Below are positions 50,511 through 58,767 of a stretch of DNA of 64,000 nucleotides, piece after piece; position 1 is the stretch's first letter; each line of letters opens with the position of its first letter. A program made the translations under genes and the position numbers. A model generated the notes under the pieces. It saw only the letters and a list, made by a program, of their open reading frames with translations. It was not told the origin of the DNA and searched no databases. The stretch comes from Bacillota bacterium. GTDB lineage: Bacteria > Bacillota > Clostridia > Lachnospirales > Lachnospiraceae. The stretch is from assembly GCA_023442465.1 (NCBI GenBank), contig JAEZZQ010000015.1:613310-677309 (forward strand). Reading direction: 5' to 3'.

Positions 50511-51155
50511 TTATTTTTGTTCCGGTTCCGTCTTTTCCTTTTTCGTATCCTTTTTCCTGCCGTCCGCAGCTTTTCCGAAACTGTCTACCATCTTCTCGAT
50601 CAGCAGCTTTTTTACATATACGTCAAAACTCAGCATACAAATAAAAGAAAACAACTGCAAAAATTCCCTGCTTTCCTCAGGCGCATCTGCGAAGGTATCT
50701 TTCGACACATGGAATTTGCCGATCACGTCTTCTTTCAGAACATCCACCTGCTCCTTTTCCAAGCTGAATACTTCCTTGTATACATTCGAAAGCCCAAACT
50801 CTTCATTGCCAAAAAAGCGCTTGCTCAGCGGATTCAGCAATGTCTGAATATCGCTGATTGTCAATATTCCTTTATAATAATAAATAAAAATTAAAAGCAG
50901 TATGTGCTCCTTCGAATATTTTTTCTTTTCCGGAGGCGGCAGCAAATCATTCTTGGCATAATTATTAATCATCGTCTTTGTTAAAATCTTGTCATCTTCC
51001 GGGTTTCTCGTCGCACTCTTTAACTTCTTATCCATGAACGTCGTAACCTGATCCATATATAAGTCTATGTTGGGAATATCCTCCAGCTTTATATACTGTA
51101 TACGGTCCAGACTTTCTATTATGCTATTTAACAAATCATCCTTATCAATCGTCAT
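50511..51155 (-). CDS. DUF1836 family protein
   Basis: A 214-aa protein matching DUF1836: LPPPEKKKYSKEHILLLIFI then YYYKGILTISDIQTLLNPLS is the signature (a winged-helix-like MerR-type start). A Lys/Glu-rich tail of ~20 residues follows. These proteins are common in Clostridia and may be DNA-binding; no experimental role is known to me. AGAGGTG precedes the ATG. Confidence 0.75.
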   Translation of the reverse strand: MTIDKDDLLNSIIESLDRIQYIKLEDIPNIDLYMDQVTTFMDKKLKSATRNPEDDKILTKTMINNYAKNDLLPPPEKKKYSKEHILLLIFIYYYKGILTISDIQTLLNPLSKRFFGNEEFGLSNVYKEVFSLEKEQVDVLKEDVIGKFHVSKDTFADAPEESREFLQLFSFICMLSFDVYVKKLLIEKMVDSFGKAADGRKKDTKKEKTEPEQK

Positions 51156-51210
51156 GATAACACCTCTATGCTTTATTATATAGTATTAAAAACCACATGG
51201 CAAGCATAAA

Positions 51211-51295
51211 CTTCGCTTCCTGATTAGCACCGCAGTACTTTTGTTCTGCGTGCGTAGCTGCGCATTTATCTTTCTTTAATAGGAGCACTTCAGTA
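51211..51295 (+). repeat. Dispersed repeat R, copy 3
   Basis: A degenerate copy with core GTACTTTTGTTCTGCGTGCG and GTAGCTGCGCA, in direct orientation to copy 1 and inverted to copy 2; it lies ~110 bases before the yerC gene. Confidence 0.55.
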
Positions 51296-51401
51296 ACGTA
51301 CTTTTTAAGTCTCTTCTTTACTTTACGACTTTAATATGATAAAATAAAATATATTCAGCTGTAAAACTTTAAAGCAGAAAAGTATTCGGAGGTACTGCAA
51401 C

Positions 51402-51692
51402 ATGAATAAAAAAATAAGGACGGACGCTGTCGACCATTTATTTGATGGCTTTCTTAGTTTGAAGGATAAGGAAGAATGCTATAGCTTTTTCGAAGATTTA
51501 TGTACAGTCAACGAATTGTTGTCCCTTTCACAGAGATTCGAAGTTGCCGCCATGCTTCGCGACCATAAAACCTATCTGGAAATCGCGGAAAAAACCGGCG
51601 CTTCTACCGCTACCATCAGCCGGGTCAACCGTTCCCTCAACTATGGCAACGACGGCTATGAATTAGTATTTGGAAGAATGGATGCAAAATAA
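51402..51692 (+). CDS. TrpR-like YerC/YecD family regulator
   Basis: A 96-aa helix-turn-helix protein of the YerC/YecD family, related to the Trp repressor: LFDGFLSLKDKEECYSFFED, LCTVNELLSLSQRFEVA, and the HTH TYLEIAEKTGASTATISRVN then RSLNYGNDGYELVF. DNA-binding is expected; the regulon is not known. GGAGGTACTG precedes ATG. It is one of the few plus-strand genes and is flanked by two inverted copies of repeat R. Confidence 0.85.
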   Translation: MNKKIRTDAVDHLFDGFLSLKDKEECYSFFEDLCTVNELLSLSQRFEVAAMLRDHKTYLEIAEKTGASTATISRVNRSLNYGNDGYELVFGRMDAK

Positions 51693-51693
51693 C

Positions 51694-51731
51694 AAAAAAT
51701 CACTTCAGCAATACCGCCGAAGTGATTTTTT
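51694..51731 (+). terminator. Terminator of yerC
   Basis: AAAAAATCACTTC (51694-51706) and GAAGTGATTTTTT (51719-51731), perfect 13-bp arms with T-run on both strands, 2 bases after the stop; bidirectional, also used by the bactofilin side. Confidence 0.85.
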
Positions 51732-51750
51732 TATATAATAGAAAAGTACT

Positions 51751-51845
51751 CCTATTAAATAAAGATAGATGCGCAGCTACGCGCGCGGAACAAAAGCTGT
51801 GCTGCCAAAGTACTTGGCCGCGAGAGTGAGCAAAGCACACTTTTG
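51751..51845 (-). repeat. Dispersed repeat R, copy 2
   Basis: Reverse complement of the 42217-42310 copy, with the core GCGCGCGGAACAAAAGCTG identical. About 80% identical over the full length by eye. It sits just downstream of yerC and reads towards it. Confidence 0.65.
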
Positions 51846-51861
51846 TTTTTTCTGGTCCAGC

Positions 51862-52281
51862 TTATTTCTTTTCCGCCGTATCTTCTTTTCCGGCTTCTGT
51901 CTTAAGTGCAGCCGCCTTCATGACGGTTTCCTGTGTATTCATCGTACACTGTCCCTGGAAAACGGCATTCTCATCGATGATAAGGCTCTTCGTCCTGATA
52001 TTGCCATTAATCCTTCCGGTAGCGGACACCTCGATCCTCCCGTTGGAATCCATATCTCCTTCGATGGTACCGCTTACCATAATGCTGCTTCCCTTCACAT
52101 TACCGATAACCTTACCGGGAGCGCTGACGATCAGGATTCCTTCCGAACTAACATCGCCCTTTACCGTTCCTTCGATACGAATCGTTTCCTTTGAGGTAAT
52201 ATTTCCTTCCATTACCATATCCGCACCTATCACGCTGCTGATTTTTGCATTTAAATGTTCCGTAGTCTTTTTACCCAACAT
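51862..52281 (-). CDS. Bactofilin
   Basis: A 139-aa bactofilin that self-assembles into cytoskeletal filaments. The beta-helical core has repeated hydrophobic-glycine strands (IEGTVKGDVSSEGILIVSA, GNVKGSSIMVSGTIEGDM, GRINGNIRTKSLII) flanked by disordered ends (KTEAGKEDTAEKK). AGGAGG precedes ATG. It lies 10 bases after the M23-like gene and forms an operon with it, the standard bactofilin arrangement for local cell-wall editing. Confidence 0.88.
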   Translation of the reverse strand: MLGKKTTEHLNAKISSVIGADMVMEGNITSKETIRIEGTVKGDVSSEGILIVSAPGKVIGNVKGSSIMVSGTIEGDMDSNGRIEVSATGRINGNIRTKSLIIDENAVFQGQCTMNTQETVMKAAALKTEAGKEDTAEKK

Positions 52282-52290
52282 ATGTTCCTC

Positions 52291-53073
52291 CTAACCGTTG
52301 ATTTCAATCATTTCCATTGGATCGATGTATGTGTCTTCCTCCTTAATGCTGTACGCCATATCCGTATTTTCTTCCCCTATGACATATAGTATCGAGCCGC
52401 GCGTTACCTCGTCCCCAACCTTTACCATAGGATTGCCCGCATTGCGGTAAATAGTGATATAACCATTTCCGTGGTCGATGCTGACAGAATGATCATACTG
52501 CACATCCGTATCCACCGCCATTACCGTTCCTGCACCGGAGGCTATGACGTTAATACCTGCCGCCGCCGTAAATATTACTTCCTTTGTATCCGCATTCACA
52601 ATTGTATTTTCCTGCTCTGCATCCTGATTATCTTCCGCTGCCGCTTCACCTGCCGCCGTTTCCTCCGCCGTCTTTATCTGCGCGGAACCGCTGAGAGGAA
52701 AACCTTTCGGGATGCGGCTCTCTTCTTGCTGCGCCGCCAAAGCCTGCTCTGCCTTTACCTTTTGGTTGACAGTTTCGCTTAAGATAGAGACCTTTTCCGT
52801 CAGCACTTCGTTGGAAGCTTCCAGCTGCTCCTTTTCTTCCCTCAGCTGTGTGATCTGTTCCATCTGCTTCTTACTCCTCTCCAGTGAATCGGATAAAGTG
52901 ATAGAACTGTATACCACATAGCAGACGAGAATCACGATCGCTATAAAAGCAATTCCCGTCACGGCGCCCACCGCGCCGGCTCTCAGGTGAAACTGTTTTA
53001 TATGTTTCTTGGTGGAATCGGAGATAATCATGACCGTATAGCTTATCTTACTCTTTCTCCTTTTGAGATCCAT
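52291..53073 (-). CDS. Membrane-anchored M23/LytM-like protein
   Basis: A 260-aa single-pass protein: a cytoplasmic end, membrane helix (~38-62), a coiled coil (~75-110, SLERSKKQMEQITQLREEKE) and a C-terminal LytM-like fold (VQYDHSVSIDHGNGYITIYR, GSILYVIGEENTD). The canonical M23 metal motifs HxxxD and HxH are not clear, so it may be a degenerate, scaffold-type member as in SpoIIQ-like proteins. ATG at 53073 follows GGAGGTGAC. Partner of the adjacent bactofilin. Confidence 0.78.
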   Translation of the reverse strand: MDLKRRKSKISYTVMIISDSTKKHIKQFHLRAGAVGAVTGIAFIAIVILVCYVVYSSITLSDSLERSKKQMEQITQLREEKEQLEASNEVLTEKVSILSETVNQKVKAEQALAAQQEESRIPKGFPLSGSAQIKTAEETAAGEAAAEDNQDAEQENTIVNADTKEVIFTAAAGINVIASGAGTVMAVDTDVQYDHSVSIDHGNGYITIYRNAGNPMVKVGDEVTRGSILYVIGEENTDMAYSIKEEDTYIDPMEMIEING

Positions 53074-53175
53074 AATTAAAGTCACCTCCAGTAAACTCTC
53101 CATATTTTACCATAAGTGACCTTATAAACACAACTTTATTTAATGTTTTTGTTACATTCTTGTAATATTTTTATG

Positions 53176-53694
53176 TTATTCCATCAAATATCCTTTACCC
53201 CGAAGCGCATTCTCTATCCTATCGAGTATCTCCTCGGAGTCTGCCTCCACTGTATGAAAATGAACCCCATAGGTTAGATTATTCAAAGGTTTCGTCTTAT
53301 ATTTCAAAGTCTGGTTCACGAAGGATTCCGCATCCGTTCTGCTATTAATAATCAAATCCGCCGCAATCTGTCCATAAATATCATGTTCGATCACGACATC
53401 CAGAATCTTTCCTCCAAAATCTACAATCGTATTCAGTTCGTCCAAGATGGCTTCATCCGCATGTTTTACCTTATACGTTCTTCTTTTTCGATTGGATTTT
53501 TCCACGAACAGAATATATCCCTTATTCGTAGACAATATATTCTTGTCGGTGGCGCGCAAAAGCGCAATATCCTGAACGATTACCTGTCTGCTCACGCCAA
53601 GCCTTCCCGCTAGCTCTGTCCCTGACACCGGCAGAGATTCTTTATGTAATATTTCTAATATTGTTTTTCTTCTCGCATCGCCTTCCATCATCAT
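53176..53694 (-). CDS. niaR: NiaR/NadR-type transcriptional repressor
   Basis: A ~172-aa repressor of NAD synthesis genes. N-terminal helix-turn-helix (RRKTILEILHKESLPVSGTE, LAGRLGVSRQVIVQDIALLR) is followed by the 3H domain whose three histidines are visible (VEHDIYG-type, YGVHFHTVEA). It binds nicotinic acid and then DNA. Several ATGs compete; ATG at 53694 has the best spacing to GAAAGG, and the frame to 53778 passes through a hairpin. No niacin genes are adjacent. Confidence 0.88.
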   Translation of the reverse strand: MMMEGDARRKTILEILHKESLPVSGTELAGRLGVSRQVIVQDIALLRATDKNILSTNKGYILFVEKSNRKRRTYKVKHADEAILDELNTIVDFGGKILDVVIEHDIYGQIAADLIINSRTDAESFVNQTLKYKTKPLNNLTYGVHFHTVEADSEEILDRIENALRGKGYLME

Positions 53695-53769
53695 AACCAT
53701 GCCTTTCTCAAATCTATTACCCTTAAATAAGGAAAATTCCGCAATGCACACTCTTCTGCTTTTAATCAA

Positions 53770-53799
53770 AAAAGACACTTACCGAGGCAAGTGTCTTTT
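53770..53799 (-). promoter_or_regulatory. Palindromic hairpin before niaR
   Basis: AAAAGACACTT (53770-53780) and AAGTGTCTTTT (53789-53799) are perfect 11-bp arms; on the minus strand it has an additional TT. It may be a terminator for readthrough from the right or the NiaR operator; the ACACTT half-sites are NiaR-box-like. Confidence 0.5.
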
Positions 53800-53945
53800 C
53801 CATGTAAAAGGGGAATTTTACATTTGGATTACTGATTAATCCTTTATCAGATTATCATACGTACATCGAAATGTATTTGCATTTTTTGCATAACTATTTG
53901 ATAAATTTTATTTTTCTTTTTCTTCCTTTTTTCTTAACATTTATA

Positions 53946-53974
53946 TTTACTTTTTCGTTTACTTATGCTATTCT
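53946..53974 (+). promoter_or_regulatory. Promoter of the cold-shock gene
   Basis: TTTACT (53946-53951) and TATTCT (53969-53974), 17-base spacer. The transcript would have a ~50-nt 5' UTR, shorter than E. coli cspA. Confidence 0.45.
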
Positions 53975-54031
53975 ATGGATGTCGTGTAATGGTATACGAT
54001 ATATTTATTTATTTTGTTGGAGGTATCTCAA

Positions 54032-54232
54032 ATGAACAAAGGTACAGTAAAATGGTTTAACAACCAAAAAGGTTACGGCTTCATCTCTGATGAGCAGGGC
54101 AATGATGTATTCGTACATTACTCAGGACTTAACATGGACGGCTTCAAATCTCTTGAAGAAGGCGCTGCTGTTGAATTCGAAGTAATCAATGGCGAAAAAG
54201 GTCCTCAGGCTGTTAACGTATCCAAGTTATAA
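54032..54232 (+). CDS. Cold-shock protein
   Basis: A 66-aa single cold-shock-domain RNA/DNA chaperone with RNP1 KGYGFIS and RNP2 VFVHYS. Start ATG 54032 has GGAGGT 7 bases upstream; six upstream codons are excluded. High expression codon use (GGC, GAA, AAC) fits. It is monocistronic with a terminator at 54386-54418. Confidence 0.95.
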   Translation: MNKGTVKWFNNQKGYGFISDEQGNDVFVHYSGLNMDGFKSLEEGAAVEFEVINGEKGPQAVNVSKL

Positions 54233-54385
54233 TTAGCGCTTCGCTATTATAACGAGCTTTAATCAGTATCAACATGTGCCTTTTCATATATAAATAATGT
54301 ACTTTATTATAATAATATATTATTATTAATAATGATTCTTATTTAGAATTTGTAATATGGTAACAGATTTGGTAACGGATTAAGG

Positions 54386-54418
54386 AAAGAACCTATCTTT
54401 GCATCAGATAGGTTCTTT
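54386..54418 (+). terminator. Bidirectional terminator between csp and hisA
   Basis: AAAGAACCTATCT (54386-54398) and AGATAGGTTCTTT (54406-54418), perfect 13-bp stem with T-run. The stop codon of hisA lies within the loop, so it serves both convergent genes. Confidence 0.8.
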
Positions 54419-55195
54419 TTTGTTTGTAATATATTCTATGACCTCATCCCACTTCAGCTTTCCTCCGAACAAATCGAGGGCACTGCCTATCGTCACGTTT
54501 ATTTTATCTTTCCCCAAAAGCTTTAGTTTTTCCAAATCTCCAAAACTGTGCACTCCTCCCGCATAAGTTATGGGAATCTTATTCCAGCCTCCAAGAAGCG
54601 CTACAAGCTCCTCTTCGATCCCGTCCGCTTTTCCCTCTACATCAACTGCATGAATTAAAAATTCATCACAATAGTCTGAAAATTGATCGAGTGTCTTTTC
54701 CTCAAGCTTCACCTTCGTATAGTTCTGCCATCTGTCGGTAACAATATAATAGCTTCCATCTTTTTTCCGGCAGCTTAGATCCAGAACCAATTTTTCTTTT
54801 CCGATTTTATTGAGTAATTTTTCCAGATTTTCGTATTTTATACTGCCGTCCTTTAAAACATATGAGGTCACGATGACATGAGATGCACCTTCTTCTATAT
54901 ATTCTCCAGCGTTATCTGCCGTAATGCCTCCGCCTATTTGCAATCCTCCGGGATAAGCCCTGAGGGCTTCTATCGCCTGCCTCTTCGTTTCATCGAAAAA
55001 TGTGCTGGACAGGGCGTTGAGCAGAATGATATGTCCGCCTTTTAAATGGTATTTTTTATAAAAATTTGCATAAAATGCCGCATCTTTTTCAGAAACATAG
55101 TTTTCATTCGCTGCATTGCCTTCGTCTCTTAAGGTTCCGCCTACAATCTGTTTCACTTTACCATTATGAATATCGATACAAGGTCTTAATTCCAT
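54404..55195 (-). CDS. hisA: HisA, eukaryotic-type isomerase
   Basis: Phosphoribosylformimino-AICAR-P isomerase of histidine synthesis, of the eukaryotic HIS6 type. The 263-aa barrel starts LRPCIDIHNGKVKQIVGGTL with Asp8, contains GGGITADNAGEYIEEGASH in the first repeat and YAGGVHSFGDLEKLKLL with the second half, and ends VTIGSALDLFGG. The eukaryotic-type length and LNALSSTFFDETKRQAIEAL insert distinguish it from bacterial HisA (~240 aa). It stands apart from any his operon here. No ribosome site or start doubt. Confidence 0.85.
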   Translation of the reverse strand: MELRPCIDIHNGKVKQIVGGTLRDEGNAANENYVSEKDAAFYANFYKKYHLKGGHIILLNALSSTFFDETKRQAIEALRAYPGGLQIGGGITADNAGEYIEEGASHVIVTSYVLKDGSIKYENLEKLLNKIGKEKLVLDLSCRKKDGSYYIVTDRWQNYTKVKLEEKTLDQFSDYCDEFLIHAVDVEGKADGIEEELVALLGGWNKIPITYAGGVHSFGDLEKLKLLGKDKINVTIGSALDLFGGKLKWDEVIEYITNKKEPI

Positions 55196-55383
55196 TTTGT
55201 TTTCCTGCTTCCGTATATTTTTTTCCCTTCATGAGAACAATACTTAAGGAACACCTATCCGTTCCGGGCATTAGTATGCTCGATATTCGCGGATTTTTAT
55301 ATATTCCTGGCATTTATATGCTTCAGGCGTTGATATATTCAGGGTGTGATATGTTATAAAAATGAAAAAATGGAGGGAATGTT

Positions 55384-55920
55384 ATGAAAAACGGTAAAAA
55401 ACTAATATCGGTTTCTCTTATTGTCCTCATGCTCGGCTTCGTAGCCGCATGCGGTAATGTAAACACAACAGGCACTACTAACGATACCGCTACCGGTACC
55501 ACTACAAAAGGTACTGATAACGGAACTGGCCTCGGTACGACCACAACTACCGGAGTCAACAACACAACAACTGATACCGCAGGTACCACAGGAACTACAG
55601 CAGGTACCACAGGCACTACTAACGATACCGCAAGCAACGTAAACAATAATGGAGTAACGGATACAAACGGTGCGAATAACAACACCAACGTTACCGATAC
55701 TGCCAAGAATACCGGTGTTACCGACACCACAAAAAACGTAGCTAACGGCACTGAAACCAAAACGGGTACAAAGACTGATACCAATGTTGACAACAATAAT
55801 AATACCGGTTCGGCACTTAATGATGCTGGCAATGCTGTCGGTGATGTAGTAGAAGATGTCGCGAACGGTGTATCTAATATTACCAGCGATGTCGTAGGTA
55901 ACAGCAAGAAAAATCCTTAA
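55384..55920 (+). CDS. Low-complexity Thr/Asn-rich lipoprotein
   Basis: A 178-aa lipoprotein with signal peptide ending VAACG and then ~120 residues of Thr, Asn, Gly and Asp repeats (GTTNDTATGTTT, TAGTTGTTAGTTGTTND...), ending in an amphipathic segment. It resembles hydrophilic cell-wall-exposed spacer proteins. TGGAGGGAATGTT precedes ATG. Neighbouring genes give no functional hint. The repeated tracts could vary in number by slippage. Confidence 0.7.
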   Translation: MKNGKKLISVSLIVLMLGFVAACGNVNTTGTTNDTATGTTTKGTDNGTGLGTTTTTGVNNTTTDTAGTTGTTAGTTGTTNDTASNVNNNGVTDTNGANNNTNVTDTAKNTGVTDTTKNVANGTETKTGTKTDTNVDNNNNTGSALNDAGNAVGDVVEDVANGVSNITSDVVGNSKKNP

Positions 55921-55978
55921 CAACTCATTTATCGTCTGTTCAAAATAGGGGGACTTATAGTCTCCCTATAATTTTAAA

Positions 55979-57937
55979 TTATATTGCCTTTTCAACAATA
56001 GTCCCGTTCCGATATGCCTTTAGCAGTTCCTCCAACTGATAAATACTTTCCCTAAGCTCCGCTCCCACATCCGTATCCGCCACGCTAATTCTCGTGTTGC
56101 TCGTCTCCAATATCATGGAATCCGAAAAAATATCCGACTCGTGCAATATAGCGGCCTCCATTGATTCGAAAGGCTCATGGGCTACCAAACGCATTCCGTG
56201 AGAATTAGCAACCAGAGTATAGCCTGCAATTCCGGTTTTTCCTTGATAAGCCTTGGAAAATCCTCCGTCTATGATGAGAAGCTTACCTTTGCAGCGAATT
56301 GGCGACTCTCCCTTTTTCAATTCCACGGGTACATGTCCGTTTACAATATGGGAATTCTCCGTATCCAGTCCGAATTCCGTTAAAATCTTATTGATCGCAT
56401 TTTCATCATCCAAAAGACGATAATAGCTGTTCTTCATCTCCGTATGCGCTTGTTTATCCTTTACAAAGTACCTTTCAAAGGTCGCCATTTTATCCTTTCC
56501 GAATACGGGTGACGTAGGCCCGGCCCAAATATACCATATGATGTCCTGCCCCTTTTGCATCTCGGCAGGATTGTTTCTGGAATAATATCCCTTTCTCGCA
56601 TAATGGTCAAAAATGTTGTACAACGCTTTCCCGCTATACTTCACACCGTCAATGGTAAGCTCGCTGAAATTCCCGTTCTCGTCCATGGGCATACAGCCAT
56701 GGTACAAAAGGTTCGAATTATGCACCTTATATAGTCCGCCTTGAGAATACAAGAATCTGACATGTGCCTGAAGCTTCTCACACTTCACAAATGCCTGCCT
56801 CAACCGTTCCATAACCTGCTCCTCCTCGGTCGTCAGCTCGTAAGGTTTCTCGGGATTTACCGTAGGGAATTCCACATCGCTCATCTCATAGGCCTGTCCG
56901 TTTATGGTAACCGTCTTGTTCTCGTAGTTAATCTTATCCAAAAGCAGCCTATCCTGCATAAGGAATTCCGGACGCCTCATAATGAGGTTTCCCTCTAATT
57001 TGAACTGGATAATGGAAATCGCCTTGTGCATTTTCATATCCAGGCTCAAATCCTTTGTATTGTAATCCGTATTATACTTAATGGAAAAAGTATCGCAGTT
57101 CACATCCTTATAGGTCTCCAGTGCGAAAGCGGCTAAGGGTATGAGATTGATACCATATCCCTCCTCCAGGGTATCCAGATTGCCATAGCGTGCCGACATA
57201 CGGATAACATTGGCAATACACGCCAGATGTCCGGCTGCCGCTCCCATCCATACGATATCGTGGTTTCCCCACTGTATATCCACGGAATGGTATCTGCTCA
57301 AAGTGTCCAATATGATATGGGGACCAGGCCCTCTGTCGAAGATATCACCCACAATATGAAGGTGGTCTATGACCATCCTCTGAATGAGGTTGCCCAGAGC
57401 GATGATGAACTCCTGCGCTCTGTCTATGCGGATAATGGTATTGATAATCTCGTTATAATAGGCTTCCTTGTCTTGTATGTCCGACTTCTCAGTTATAAGT
57501 TCTTCGATGATATATGCGAAATCTTTCGGAAGTGCCTTTCTCACTTTGGAACGGGTATACTTGGAAGATACCCGCTTTGTGATCTGGACAAGCCGGTGCA
57601 GCGTGATCTTATACCAATCCTCGATATTTGTCTCTTCCTGTAATACGATGTCCAATTTCTCCTTAGGATAATAAATCAAAGTAGCAAGGCTCTTTTTGTC
57701 CTTGCTGCTAAGCGTATTCCCGAATTCCTCATCAATTTTTCTTTTTACGGAGCCGGAACCGTTTTTGAGCACATGATTGAACTGCTCATATTCTCCGTGA
57801 ATATCCGTCAGGAAATGCTCCGTTCCCTTAGGCAGGTTAAGAATAGCCTGCAAATTAATAATCTCTGTGGAGGCCGACGCAATGGTCGGATATTGATGCG
57901 CCAGACTCCGCAAATACTTTAATTCCAAATCGTCCAT
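55979..57937 (-). CDS. fbp: Fructose-1,6-bisphosphatase class III
   Basis: A 652-aa class III FBPase (Firmicute type), converting fructose-1,6-bisphosphate to fructose-6-phosphate in gluconeogenesis. Metallophosphatase motifs are DIHGEYEQF (D-x-H), GDIFDRGPG, and GNHD; the rest of the protein (VYKIHNSNLLYHGCMP, NGHVPVELKKG, SKAYQGKTGIAGYT) follows the class III pattern. AGAGG precedes ATG. Only a few Firmicutes carry this class. Confidence 0.95.
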   Translation of the reverse strand: MDDLELKYLRSLAHQYPTIASASTEIINLQAILNLPKGTEHFLTDIHGEYEQFNHVLKNGSGSVKRKIDEEFGNTLSSKDKKSLATLIYYPKEKLDIVLQEETNIEDWYKITLHRLVQITKRVSSKYTRSKVRKALPKDFAYIIEELITEKSDIQDKEAYYNEIINTIIRIDRAQEFIIALGNLIQRMVIDHLHIVGDIFDRGPGPHIILDTLSRYHSVDIQWGNHDIVWMGAAAGHLACIANVIRMSARYGNLDTLEEGYGINLIPLAAFALETYKDVNCDTFSIKYNTDYNTKDLSLDMKMHKAISIIQFKLEGNLIMRRPEFLMQDRLLLDKINYENKTVTINGQAYEMSDVEFPTVNPEKPYELTTEEEQVMERLRQAFVKCEKLQAHVRFLYSQGGLYKVHNSNLLYHGCMPMDENGNFSELTIDGVKYSGKALYNIFDHYARKGYYSRNNPAEMQKGQDIIWYIWAGPTSPVFGKDKMATFERYFVKDKQAHTEMKNSYYRLLDDENAINKILTEFGLDTENSHIVNGHVPVELKKGESPIRCKGKLLIIDGGFSKAYQGKTGIAGYTLVANSHGMRLVAHEPFESMEAAILHESDIFSDSMILETSNTRISVADTDVGAELRESIYQLEELLKAYRNGTIVEKAI

Positions 57938-57994
57938 GTAAACCTCTATCCGGTCGGCTTCCTTTTCCCGGCCGCCGTACCCTTCTCACATTTT

Positions 57995-58750
57995 CTAGCC
58001 GATGACGTGGCTCATATCGTACAGACCGGCCGGCTTCCCTGCCAGGAACTTGGCCGCCTGAACTGCTCCTTTTGCAAATATCGCCTTAGTATACGCGGAG
58101 TGGGAGAAGGTAATCACCTCGTCCGTTCCCGCAAAAATCACGTCGTGGTCGCCCACAATCGTTCCTCCCCGTACGGCCGAAATCCCTATTTCCTTCCGGG
58201 GACGCTTCTCCCTGCGGGCACTTCTGTCATAAACATATTCATATTCGTTCCCCAACTCTTCATTGATGGAATCAGCCAGCGCAAGCGCTGTACCGCTGGG
58301 CGCATCCACCTTTAAATTGTGGTGCCTCTCAACAATCTCGATATCGAAGCCCGCCGGAGCCAATATTCCCGCAGCTTCTTTCAGAAGCTTAAGCAGCATA
58401 TTGACTCCAAGGGACATATTTGCAGATTTTAACATTGCGGCTTCCTTTGCTACTTCCTTTATCCTGCCTAGCTGTGCTTCAGACAGCCCGGTAGTGCAGA
58501 GCACACAAGGTACCTTCCTCTGTTCGCAGTAGTCAAGAAGTCCGTCTATCGCCTTCGCATTGCTGAAATCGATAATCACATCCGCCTCCACATCGCATAA
58601 TTCGATGTTGGAAAATACCGGATAGGAGTTAATCTCCCCGTCAAAGGAATCCACTCCTGCCACGATTTCTATTCCTTCATCCGCGGCAATTATTTCCGTA
58701 ATGGTCCTTCCCATCTTGCCGTTACAGCCGTGCATAATTACTTTTGTCAT
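57995..58750 (-). CDS. dapB: 4-hydroxy-tetrahydrodipicolinate reductase
   Basis: Second diaminopimelate/lysine enzyme in this operon: reduces the DapA product using NAD(P)H. The 251-aa protein has GCNGKMGR, CTTGLSEAQ, and the catalytic ERHHNLKVDAPSGTALALAD motif, typical of DapB. ATG has AAGGAG 9 bases upstream. It follows dapA by 17 bases, so both are transcribed from the lysine-riboswitch promoter. Confidence 0.96.
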   Translation of the reverse strand: MTKVIMHGCNGKMGRTITEIIAADEGIEIVAGVDSFDGEINSYPVFSNIELCDVEADVIIDFSNAKAIDGLLDYCEQRKVPCVLCTTGLSEAQLGRIKEVAKEAAMLKSANMSLGVNMLLKLLKEAAGILAPAGFDIEIVERHHNLKVDAPSGTALALADSINEELGNEYEYVYDRSARREKRPRKEIGISAVRGGTIVGDHDVIFAGTDEVITFSHSAYTKAIFAKGAVQAAKFLAGKPAGLYDMSHVIG

Positions 58751-58767
58751 ACCGTATGCCTTTCTCC

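Noticed and set aside
55323..55923. Two long open frames on the minus strand opposite the Thr/Asn-rich lipoprotein
   Set aside because: They are complements of the low-complexity codon repeats, have no ribosome site and give valine- or isoleucine-rich nonsense.
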